From: a virus
IMG/VR virus record: IMGVR_UViG_3300027969_004512
Location: 1-24,609 of that record
Reading direction: 5' to 3' (one strand)
DNA: 24,609 nucleotides
Positions 8,322-14,777 of this stretch are shown one piece after another (the stretch's first letter is position 1; each line of letters begins with the position of its first letter). A model generated the notes under the pieces. It ran no database searches. It was not told where the DNA came from and saw nothing but the letters and a program-made list of their open reading frames with translations. Made by a program: the position numbers and the translations under genes.

Positions 8322-8747
8322 ATGAATAACGTCAATAAGGTAACATTAATCGGTCGGTTGGGCGGTAACCCTGTAATTCGCACTATGTCTTCTGGTGATA
8401 AGGTAGCTAATATGAGAATTGCTACTTCAGATTCTTGGAAGAATAAGGTTACAGGCGAGCGGCAAGAAACTACTGAGTGGCACAATGTTGTAATTTATAA
8501 CGAGAATATTGTGCGCGTTGCTGAACAATATCTAAAGTCAGGTGCTCTAGTTTACCTTGAAGGTGCTCTTCGAACACGAGAGTGGAACGAAGAATCTACC
8601 GGAAATACACGATATACCACTGAAATTGTCATGCAAAAGTACCGTGGTGAGTTGGTAATGCTGGATAAGAAGTCAGAAAATTCCGGTGGAATTGAAATGA
8701 TGAGTACTCGCATCGAGCGAGATATGAGCGAAGAAATTCCGTTCTAA
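8322..8747 (+). CDS. ssb: Single-stranded DNA-binding protein, bacterial type
   Basis: 141 residues with the bacterial SSB OB-fold: NKVTLIGRLGGNPVIRTMSS at the N-terminus, TEWHNVVIYNENIVRVAEQY in the middle and YLEGALRTREW, then an acidic tail ending EEIPF. That tail matches the bacterial '-DDIPF' tip, which recruits repair and replication proteins. It would coat single-stranded DNA in replication and recombination. T4 uses the unrelated gp32; whether a gp32 also exists outside this window cannot be told. AAAGGA lies about eight bases before the ATG at 8322, and a strong terminator follows. The gene is divergent from the late tail operon, which suggests separate, earlier control, but I cannot define its promoter with confidence. 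Confidence 0.95.
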   Translation: MNNVNKVTLIGRLGGNPVIRTMSSGDKVANMRIATSDSWKNKVTGERQETTEWHNVVIYNENIVRVAEQYLKSGALVYLEGALRTREWNEESTGNTRYTTEIVMQKYRGELVMLDKKSENSGGIEMMSTRIERDMSEEIPF

Positions 8748-8767
8748 TCATATTATTTTTCTAAATG

Positions 8768-8808
8768 AAAAACTCCCGATAGCTTAAATGTTGTCGGGAG
8801 TTTTTTTA
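8768..8808 (+). terminator. Intrinsic terminator after ssb
   Basis: AACTCCCGA and TCGGGAGTT form a 9-bp stem (extended by A/T pairs), followed by a run of seven T. It ends the ssb transcript. Confidence 0.93.
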
Positions 8809-8908
8809 TTAAAATGAAAAATAAATGTTGTATTTTTATGCAAACTAATATAGACCCTAAATTAACCGAGAAACGGGTGATTCGTACCCAAAGTCAAGAA
8901 AGATAAAC

Positions 8909-9421
8909 ATGACATTCAAACTTACGTTTAACAAGCCAGCTACTCGTCAATTTATTGATGGAATTGAGTGTGGTGGTCTAGAAATCAAGATAGTCGATGG
9001 CTGTGTTCAATTCAGACCCGTAGTTAATCTTGGTTCTGAATCAGTCGAGCTATCTATGCGGGATCGTGGTGGATTTGAAATCACCATTTCGGGTTCCGAA
9101 GAAAATGAGCTTTTGGCGGCTTTTAAGAATAGTTCTGGTCCATATTTCACTTTACGGCGGCAGGGTGAATGGATGGTAACTGCCCCATATAATAAGGCGG
9201 ATGAGCCACCGAAGTTTGAACCCCACCTGCGGGTTTGGTCTAAGGATGTTCTGGTTCAAACCAAGAAAGAAAAAGAAATTATTGGCGAACCAGAGGGCCA
9301 TGATGCCCGTGTGCGTTGGGCATATGCTATACTCGCCAGTCACGCCAAGGGCCCAGGAAGGCCCTCCAGTAAGTTTCTAAGGGCAAAGCAGATTGTCAAA
9401 GAAGAATTTGAAACTGCTTAA
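8909..9421 (+). CDS. Hypothetical protein, 170 aa
   Basis: I do not recognise this protein. The first ~85 residues are beta-rich (LTFNKPATRQFIDGIECGGL). The C-terminal ~55 residues are basic and helical and contain KGPGRPSSKFLRAKQIV, whose GRP core resembles an AT-hook and would suit nucleic-acid contact; this is only a resemblance. AAGAAAGATAAAC precedes the ATG. The gene stands alone between two intrinsic terminators (8768-8808 and 9433-9461), so it must have its own promoter in 8809-8908, where the -10-like TATAGA or TAATAT near 8850 has no well-spaced -35. GC content looks higher than in the structural genes nearby. Confidence 0.8.
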   Translation: MTFKLTFNKPATRQFIDGIECGGLEIKIVDGCVQFRPVVNLGSESVELSMRDRGGFEITISGSEENELLAAFKNSSGPYFTLRRQGEWMVTAPYNKADEPPKFEPHLRVWSKDVLVQTKKEKEIIGEPEGHDARVRWAYAILASHAKGPGRPSSKFLRAKQIVKEEFETA

Positions 9422-9432
9422 TGTAAAATAAG

Positions 9433-9461
9433 AAAAAGGCGGGAAATTCCCGCCTTTTTTT
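9433..9461 (+). terminator. Intrinsic terminator after the 170-aa gene
   Basis: AAAAAGGCGGG and CCCGCCTTTTT form an 11-bp stem with a five-base loop and a T-run. The A/T flanks make it usable from both strands. Confidence 0.92.
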
Positions 9462-9462
9462 A

Positions 9463-9527
9463 TATCTGGTAAGGATTCGAACCTCACTACCTCTAAACGC
9501 GCACCTTCTCCATAATGCTGCTCGATA
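9463..9527 (-). other. tRNA-like remnant
   Basis: Read on the minus strand, this has a good T-arm (TGAGG, loop TTCGAAT, CCTTA). Outer segments TATCGAG and CCAGATA pair over four end bases. The 5' part resembles a D-arm (GCA ... GGAGAAGG ... TGC). Only ~14 bases separate the D-like and T arms, about eight too few for a normal anticodon arm plus variable loop, and the acceptor stem has mismatches. It is therefore not a functional canonical tRNA, but probably a decayed or deleted tRNA or a tRNA 3' end left by recombination. Confidence 0.35.
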
Positions 9528-9548
9528 TAATTTATTTATTATTAAAAT

Positions 9549-9579
9549 AAAAGGGGGTGGAAAAATCCACCCCCTTTTT
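9549..9579 (-). terminator. Intrinsic terminator of the M16 peptidase gene
   Basis: A 13-bp perfect stem (AAAAGGGGGTGGA with its complement) with a four-base loop, ending in a T-run on either strand. It sits four bases after the peptidase stop codon. Confidence 0.92.
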
Positions 9580-9582
9580 CAG

Positions 9583-10872
9583 TTATACTGATAATATTTC
9601 TTTCACTATCTCAGAAGGATCACGGAGGCTATCACCTCCAGTATTACCGGCAATTGTGATAGATGGAATAGTCAGGATAACTTCCTTAGCGGCTCGAATT
9701 ACGTCATCTTTGGTTACATTGGCATACTGTTCATAAAGATCATTAATTGAAACGACCTTATTGATTGTGAACATTTCCGTAGCAATAAGAGGAGCGATAC
9801 CTGAAACTTTATCAGCACGATGTGCTAGTCCCATGAAAACTTGGTTTCTAGCACGATCCCAATCGCTATCTTGGATTTCTCCATTGGCAATTTTCATAAG
9901 TTCTTGACAGGTTATTTCTAAACAGCTTTCGATATGATTTGCCGTGGTCGCACTTTGAACTATCAATAGACTATGATCAGATTGGCGCATCATGCCTGAT
10001 CCAATAGAATATGCCATCCCACGCTTTTCTCTAACTTCTTGGAAAAGAGGAGAAGACATTCCTGAACCAAGGACATCTGCTAGTAGCTTGAACCGAGGGA
10101 AGTCATCGCTGTATGGTGATGGCGCGGGAAAACCAAGGAGGATATGGGCTTGATCATATCGATCATCTGTAACTAGTGTTGTTCCCCCGACATATTCCGC
10201 AGGATCAAACGTGTTATTTCCCAAGTTCGGAAGATCACCAAAACGTTCAGCCGCCAGAGATACAAACTCGGCATGATCAATATCACCAACACCAATTACC
10301 ATCATTGAACCAGCATGATAATATTTTTGCATATACTCTCGGATAAGGGCTTGGTCAAACGACCTAACGTTATCGGCTTCTCCTAAGATGGGGCGACCAA
10401 TTGATTGATTAGGATAGGCAGTTCGAGAAAATGCATTGTATGCGATATCTTGAATATCGTCTTGGCTTTCATGGATTTCTTGAATTACGACTTCTTTTTC
10501 CCGAACAATTTCTTCGGGTTCAAGCGTAGAATGTTTCAAAACATCTGAAAGAATATCTAATGCCGGAATAATGTGCGAATTCAGACCGGTTACATGATAT
10601 GCAGTCATTGAGCGGCTGGTAAAAGCATTAATGTCAGCACCAAGCGTTTCAATTTCTACCGCAATATCCTTAGTTCCGCGAGTTTCTGTTCCCTTGAATG
10701 CCATATGTTCAAGAAAATGCGACAAGCCATTTTCCCGTTCAGTTTCAAAACGAGCACCCACATTTACAGCGACAGTAACATTAACGGTATTAATCGGCTT
10801 ATACGCGGTAGCGACGATTATACCATTGGGGAGTGTGGCCATATCAACTTTTAGATCGACAAGCTTTTTCAA
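9583..10872 (-). CDS. M16B family zinc metallopeptidase (processing-peptidase-like)
   Basis: 429 residues from a TTG start. The inverted zinc motif HFLEH (His52, Glu55, His56) follows GARFETERENGLSHFLEH, and the distal zinc ligand is Glu132 in VVIQEIHES, at the usual spacing. Both halves of the M16B fold are present, including the later REKRGMAYSIGSG block of the C-terminal half. Related enzymes are mitochondrial processing peptidase beta and bacterial PqqL/YmxG-like peptidases, which clip presequences or small peptides. The frame is open to an ATG at 10905, but only the TTG at 10872 has a good ribosome binding site (AAAGGAT, 7-8 bases upstream). No signal peptide is seen, so it acts in the cytoplasm. 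It is a single-gene unit with its own terminator, which together with the tRNA-like scar suggests horizontal gain from a bacterium (inference). Confidence 0.93.
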   Translation of the reverse strand: MKKLVDLKVDMATLPNGIIVATAYKPINTVNVTVAVNVGARFETERENGLSHFLEHMAFKGTETRGTKDIAVEIETLGADINAFTSRSMTAYHVTGLNSHIIPALDILSDVLKHSTLEPEEIVREKEVVIQEIHESQDDIQDIAYNAFSRTAYPNQSIGRPILGEADNVRSFDQALIREYMQKYYHAGSMMVIGVGDIDHAEFVSLAAERFGDLPNLGNNTFDPAEYVGGTTLVTDDRYDQAHILLGFPAPSPYSDDFPRFKLLADVLGSGMSSPLFQEVREKRGMAYSIGSGMMRQSDHSLLIVQSATTANHIESCLEITCQELMKIANGEIQDSDWDRARNQVFMGLAHRADKVSGIAPLIATEMFTINKVVSINDLYEQYANVTKDDVIRAAKEVILTIPSITIAGNTGGDSLRDPSEIVKEILSV

Positions 10873-10961
10873 AATTATTATCCTTTTGTTTAAAATCCAA
10901 ATCATACCTTATGCAAATATCGCTCGTTAGTCAATTGAAAAATTTATATTGCATTGAACAT

Positions 10962-10970
10962 GATAAATAA
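10962..10970 (+). promoter_or_regulatory. Late promoter core directly at the start codon at 10975
   Basis: GATAAATAA is followed by AGTA and the ATG. An upstream in-frame TTG (10954) and ATG (10960) fall in or before the promoter core and are not credible starts. Confidence 0.65.
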
Positions 10971-10974
10971 AGTA

Positions 10975-11559
10975 ATGGCTTTCGATATTCAAAAAATTCA
11001 AGATTCTCCGCACCTTCTGGACATATTACTCCAAATGGAGGATGTGCTAGATTCTTTAGATATATACGTTTTTAAAAATTGGTATCTTGGTGAACTATCA
11101 GAAGGACCAATAATTCGCCGCTATTGGTTAGATTTTACATTAAAATATCCATTAGATAAAATGCCTGATCCAAAAGCAGCGCTGCGGTTACTTAAACATG
11201 GCATACGAGTTGACTATTGGAAAGCTCGATTGCAAAATGGTGACTTCATAGATATTGAAAACAATGAGAATGAAAACTTGGATGATAATTCTAATCAAGG
11301 AATGTCCGCATCAGAACAAGAAAAATCGGCTGATCCAGTAAAAGATCATGTATGGTTAGTTAAGATTAGTATTCCTCGTAGATTAGTTTCGCAAATGTCA
11401 GCAGAAGAAATGAACTTCTACGATGAAGACGTTGACATTGAAGATGTAGAAGACGCAAAAGATAGCGGAATAGATGAAGAAACCGCATATACTAGCGATC
11501 AACAAGACAATCTTGATTCTACTGGTCAGGAAAATCCACCAGGAGAAATTAATGCTTAA
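10975..11559 (+). CDS. Conserved-looking phage protein of unknown function, acidic C-terminus
   Basis: 194 residues. The first ~95 look like a compact domain (SPHLLDILLQMEDVLDSLDI, then YPLDKMPDPKAALRLLKHGI). A short conserved strand follows near residue 120 (KDHVWLVKISIPRRLV), and then a very acidic, probably disordered tail of about 60 residues. It reminds me of unknown proteins encoded by T4-like marine phages, but I cannot name a function. The chosen ATG directly follows the late core, so expression is expected late and possibly from a leaderless mRNA. The stop overlaps the next gene by eight bases (ATGCTTAA), so the pair is translationally coupled and probably works together. A late structural or assembly role is a reasonable guess only. 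Confidence 0.8.
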   Translation: MAFDIQKIQDSPHLLDILLQMEDVLDSLDIYVFKNWYLGELSEGPIIRRYWLDFTLKYPLDKMPDPKAALRLLKHGIRVDYWKARLQNGDFIDIENNENENLDDNSNQGMSASEQEKSADPVKDHVWLVKISIPRRLVSQMSAEEMNFYDEDVDIEDVEDAKDSGIDEETAYTSDQQDNLDSTGQENPPGEINA

Positions 11560-12298
11560 TATTACTGAAGGAATGCGTGCTGGCGATTTAGCTGATCTGG
11601 TATTACCATTAATATCAATAGATGAATACGAAAGCAAAATAGACGAGGATGCCGTAGTTATAGGATTTTATGTGCATGATAATGATGCGGCAAGCGATTT
11701 GAATAGATTTATACAAAAATCGGCGGCTACCTTATTAGGCACCGATATTTCCCCTGCACCCGACCAACATGGGTATTACCTAGTGTTTGTCGAATTATTG
11801 AACGATATTAGAATTTCAAAAAATATAAATGATATATTGGATGAAGTAGGAGAATTAGTAAAAGTAAATAAGTGGAAAATGCGGGTTAGAGGCTCGAATA
11901 AACTTATTAAATTTTCAAAAAAAATATTAGATAGACATTTTTCTAAGTTGAGAAATGAAGATGAAGAGCAAGATGCACTAGAAGAAACGATAATGGACTT
12001 CTTAGGCCAAAGTTCATTAACTAATGCCATTATGGAATCAAATATTTTAAAAATTTATAGTCAAGATGGCGCAATGCAGGGGAATATAATTGGTATTGGC
12101 CATTCAAATGAAGTTTTTAAAAAGCATAAATTGATAAATGAAGCAGTTTCTTTAGAAATAAAAGACATCGCAACTACTTTATATATACAAAGAATACTAG
12201 GAGAAGGATGGATTCCTTCTACCATAGGTGATAAAATATTACTACAACGATCAAATAGCGATTTAATTCTACTTATTAATGATATGAAATTTATATAA
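11552..12298 (+). CDS. Unknown protein coupled to the preceding gene
   Basis: 248 residues, starting at the ATG at 11552 with AGGAG six bases upstream. The longer open frame to 11474 lies inside the previous gene and lacks a ribosome binding site. The N-terminal ~110 residues form an alpha/beta-looking domain (ADLVLPLISIDEYESKI, DDAVVIGFYVHDN-like strand, APDQHGYYLVFVELLNDI). They are followed by an acidic linker and a helical C-terminal domain. No membrane segment or catalytic motif is visible. It shares the late promoter of its neighbour. The pair probably interact, because overlap and fixed order are typical of partners, but the function is unknown. Confidence 0.8.
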   Translation: MLNITEGMRAGDLADLVLPLISIDEYESKIDEDAVVIGFYVHDNDAASDLNRFIQKSAATLLGTDISPAPDQHGYYLVFVELLNDIRISKNINDILDEVGELVKVNKWKMRVRGSNKLIKFSKKILDRHFSKLRNEDEEQDALEETIMDFLGQSSLTNAIMESNILKIYSQDGAMQGNIIGIGHSNEVFKKHKLINEAVSLEIKDIATTLYIQRILGEGWIPSTIGDKILLQRSNSDLILLINDMKFI

Positions 12299-12383
12299 TT
12301 CGCATATTTTGATAAAAAATCACTTGTAGTTTGGCAGAGAATAGGGCATTTTAGAGGCTAATCGATGATTTAAGAGGGAATCG

Positions 12384-12719
12384 ATGCCTACTTGTGTGGA
12401 AATTCCCTGTAATTGGAGAGATATTAATGTTCTCTGTACCAATAAGTATAAAAATATTCCACCATTCGACAAGATAATCAAAGTCTCTCAGCCCATTTGC
12501 GATGAGATGGGGAGCGTGCTCATTCCTATTCATGAGAAAAAAATAAATGTTATTGAGTTGCGTGACTGGATAGATGATCAAGTTGTCAACAAAGTTCATA
12601 TATTTAATAGATTTTCATACGAGAAACATCCTTATAGGGTAGACGTAATATTCCTTGGAACCAACTTTAGGTTCACTGATATGCATGATGCATGCATATT
12701 CAAACTATTTTGGTGGTAA
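12384..12719 (+). CDS. Hypothetical protein, 111 aa
   Basis: Not recognised. The protein is mixed alpha/beta with four cysteines (Cys4, Cys9, Cys18, Cys39) and an unusual aromatic end, ACIFKLFWW. AAGAGGGA lies five bases before the ATG. The eight bases AATCGATG occur twice, at the start codon and about 18 bases earlier, where the first copy gives a minimal ATG-ATT-TAA reading frame. The gene is flanked by spacers of about 85 and 94 bases and is probably an independent accessory gene. Confidence 0.65.
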   Translation: MPTCVEIPCNWRDINVLCTNKYKNIPPFDKIIKVSQPICDEMGSVLIPIHEKKINVIELRDWIDDQVVNKVHIFNRFSYEKHPYRVDVIFLGTNFRFTDMHDACIFKLFWW

Positions 12720-12776
12720 AAACTATACATAACGCCATTTAATAATAAAAACCTATTTTCACCCCACAATTGCCCA

Positions 12777-12786
12777 CAATAAATAC
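12777..12786 (+). promoter_or_regulatory. Late promoter core before the membrane/PAS gene pair
   Basis: CAATAAATAC lies about 28 bases before the GTG at 12814. CCCACAAT is directly repeated just upstream (12763-12780). Confidence 0.55.
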
Positions 12787-12813
12787 TTTGGGTCAATTAA
12801 CAATGGGTGGCGC

Positions 12814-13068
12814 GTGGATAGTTTTATTGCAACAATTATCAATCTGATAACTAACGGAAAGAGTGGTACTCAAATAATTCCAGTAATTATGGGTTTGATT
12901 ATTTGGCATCTTCTCGAAGAAAGAAAAAAACTTCTCAAAGAAATAGAGAAGAAAGATAAAAGAATTGATGGCATCATAGATGATTATCATAAAGGAAATT
13001 TAACGCTTACTGAAGCATTAAATTCTCTAAAGCTCGTCCTATATGAAATCAAAGGTCGTTTACAGTAA
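12814..13068 (+). CDS. Small one-span membrane protein with coiled coil
   Basis: 84 residues from a GTG start with a GGGTGG-like ribosome binding site five bases upstream. The N-terminal ~18 residues are amphipathic, residues ~19-34 form one membrane span (GTQIIPVIMGLIIWHLL), and a highly charged coiled coil follows (EERKKLLKEIEKKDKRIDGI). The protein ends with a short conserved-looking helix, GNLTLTEALNSLKLVLYEIK. The topology resembles small phage membrane proteins such as holin- or spanin-like factors, but there is no lysis cassette nearby. It precedes the PAS protein by about 20 bases in the same orientation, so the two are probably cotranscribed and may form a membrane-anchored pair. Confidence 0.75.
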   Translation: MDSFIATIINLITNGKSGTQIIPVIMGLIIWHLLEERKKLLKEIEKKDKRIDGIIDDYHKGNLTLTEALNSLKLVLYEIKGRLQ

Positions 13069-13088
13069 ATATTCGATAAAGGTATGCT

Positions 13089-14234
13089 ATGAATTGGTTT
13101 GGTAAAAAAAAGAATAATGGTGAAAATAAAATTCGCGAAGCGATTCGTGATCTTATGCTTATTGATAGCCAGAATGCATTATTATTAGCGGCGACTGAAA
13201 CCGCAGATATGGCACAATTAGTTACCAAGAAACTTAAGTCTAAACTAGAAGATACTATGGCACAAATCGAAAGCACTGCCAGAATATTGAATGATGCATT
13301 AATAATTTGCGACTCTGATGGAAAAGTGCAAGCATTTAATCCTGCTGCTGAAAAAATATTTGATATGACTTCGGATGAGGTTCGTTGCAGCTTTGTTGGA
13401 GATTTGTTTAATAGCAAAACGCATAACTTCAAAACGTTTGATGATATTTGGACATTTCTAGCTATGATGGATATTAGCGAAGAAGAACATGATCTGAGCG
13501 GTAAAAGAAAAGATAATAGCTCATTTCCTATAAAAATAAATCACACCAAGTTAGATAGGTCTGATGGTAGTTCCATAATTTTGTTAGCAATACGAGATAT
13601 AAGTGAAATCCCATGCGAACCGTGCAGCGATGCTCATGAAAAAATGAAATGCTATAGAAGCATTTTTGAAGAAAGCTTTGATGGTATTTTAGTTGTCAAA
13701 GGGAAAAGAATATTGGCGGCAAATCGAGCAGTTAGTAATCTCTACGGCTATTCAGTAGAAGAACTTTTGTCGCAATCTTTGGATATATTAATATTTTCTT
13801 CTGATATGGGCAAACATCATGATGGGCATTTAATTGATATTTCATTTACAACTTCTAATATAATTTGGCATAATGAACCAGCATCGTTAATAACTATAAA
13901 AACTAAGAGAAATGAAAGTAAAAATAAAGAAGCTAAAATGATTTGCTTCTTTAATAAAGATTTTAATATAACCTTTGCGAATTCAAAATTTGCAAATTGG
14001 TATAATTTAACAAAAGAAGAAATTATAGGAAAAGATATTAGATCATTATTAAATGAAGAAGAACATGATTTATTTGTAATTCACATCAATAGTTTAACGT
14101 CGGAAAATCCAACTAGAAAAATGGAACTTCGTACTCGCGGCGAGAATGGCAAAGTTAATTATCAAATTTGGACTGATCACGTGGCATACGACGAATATGG
14201 CACTGAGTATCAAAGAATTGGTCATGCTGGTTGA
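13089..14234 (+). CDS. PAS-domain protein without output domain
   Basis: 381 residues. Three PAS modules are visible. PAS1 (~61-172) has DALIICDSDGKVQAFNPAAE and a final IILLAIRDISE. PAS2 (~189-275) has ESFDGILVVKGKRILAANRA and LYGYSVEELL. PAS3 (~283-381) has MICFFNKDFNITFANSKF and ends at EYQRIGHAG, just where other PAS domains continue with 'RDIT'. An N-terminal ~55-residue amphipathic helix could mediate dimerisation. A CxxC pair lies between PAS1 and PAS2 (PCEPC). No histidine kinase, GGDEF or DNA-binding domain is present, so it would act by binding a partner or as a decoy for host sensory proteins. AAAGG precedes the ATG. The 3' end overlaps the convergent DUF3307 gene by 13 bases. Confidence 0.88.
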   Translation: MNWFGKKKNNGENKIREAIRDLMLIDSQNALLLAATETADMAQLVTKKLKSKLEDTMAQIESTARILNDALIICDSDGKVQAFNPAAEKIFDMTSDEVRCSFVGDLFNSKTHNFKTFDDIWTFLAMMDISEEEHDLSGKRKDNSSFPIKINHTKLDRSDGSSIILLAIRDISEIPCEPCSDAHEKMKCYRSIFEESFDGILVVKGKRILAANRAVSNLYGYSVEELLSQSLDILIFSSDMGKHHDGHLIDISFTTSNIIWHNEPASLITIKTKRNESKNKEAKMICFFNKDFNITFANSKFANWYNLTKEEIIGKDIRSLLNEEEHDLFVIHINSLTSENPTRKMELRTRGENGKVNYQIWTDHVAYDEYGTEYQRIGHAG

Positions 14235-14569
14235 AATCCCCCACTGGCTAAAATTATAAAAAACCAAATAAACTTGTGAATTATATGTAAAAATTGATCA
14301 GTTTTATAATCGATCATTTTTTCACATTTGGCATAATCAGTTATCCAATGCGCAATTGTCTCTAAAATACCCAAAGTAACAGAACTTGTTATAAGAGCAA
14401 CAATTGCGCCATGTATTAAAGAATGTGCAGTTAAAACTATCCACCATACTTCTTTGCCGTGCTCATTATGCCGGTTTTTTGCATCTGCTACATATTGATT
14501 TTGTAGTGCATAATCACCAAGAGCATGTCCAGCAATAAGTAAAAATAAAATGAACAGCGTGTAGTTCAT
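14222..14569 (-). CDS. DUF3307-like membrane protein
   Basis: 115 residues. The start ILFLLIAGHALGDYALQNQY fits the DUF3307 pattern (H-x3-D-x3-Q) inside the first membrane span, with LTAHSLIHGAIVALI in the second. A third hydrophobic segment lies near the C-terminus (KFIWFFIILASGG). Members occur in bacteria and phages and have no established function; conserved His/Asp/Gln in the membrane suggest a binding or catalytic site, which is inference. The ATG overlaps the stop of the preceding 69-residue gene (ATGA), so it is coupled to it. It is the last gene of the minus-strand replication run. Confidence 0.8.
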   Translation of the reverse strand: MNYTLFILFLLIAGHALGDYALQNQYVADAKNRHNEHGKEVWWIVLTAHSLIHGAIVALITSSVTLGILETIAHWITDYAKCEKMIDYKTDQFLHIIHKFIWFFIILASGGFQPA

Positions 14570-14775
14570 AATTTTCCGCCATCCATCTTTATAGAACTTC
14601 CTATAAGATTCTCCAAATCTTGAATTTTGTTATTAAGAAGCATATGCGCTACTAAAATTTCGTTGATAGCCAACGATAATCCAACCGCTTCTTGAATAGA
14701 AAGACGAATCTCATTCGTACCCATAGAATTAGCAATTTTAGATTTATTAATAAAGTTTTGAATTGATTCATCCAT
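14566..14775 (-). CDS. Small helical protein, 69 aa
   Basis: Not recognised. It is fully helical with hydrophobic heptads (EAVGLSLAINEILVAHMLLN) and no membrane span or cysteines. It starts two bases after the RNase H stop and overlaps the DUF3307 start, so it lies in a tight three-gene unit. A small subunit or adaptor role is possible, but nothing more can be said. Confidence 0.7.
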   Translation of the reverse strand: MDESIQNFINKSKIANSMGTNEIRLSIQEAVGLSLAINEILVAHMLLNNKIQDLENLIGSSIKMDGGKL

Positions 14776-14777
14776 AA

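Noticed and set aside
11474-11551. Upstream extension of the 248-aa gene
   Set aside because: It overlaps the preceding gene out of frame and lacks a ribosome binding site, while AGGAG stands right before 11552.
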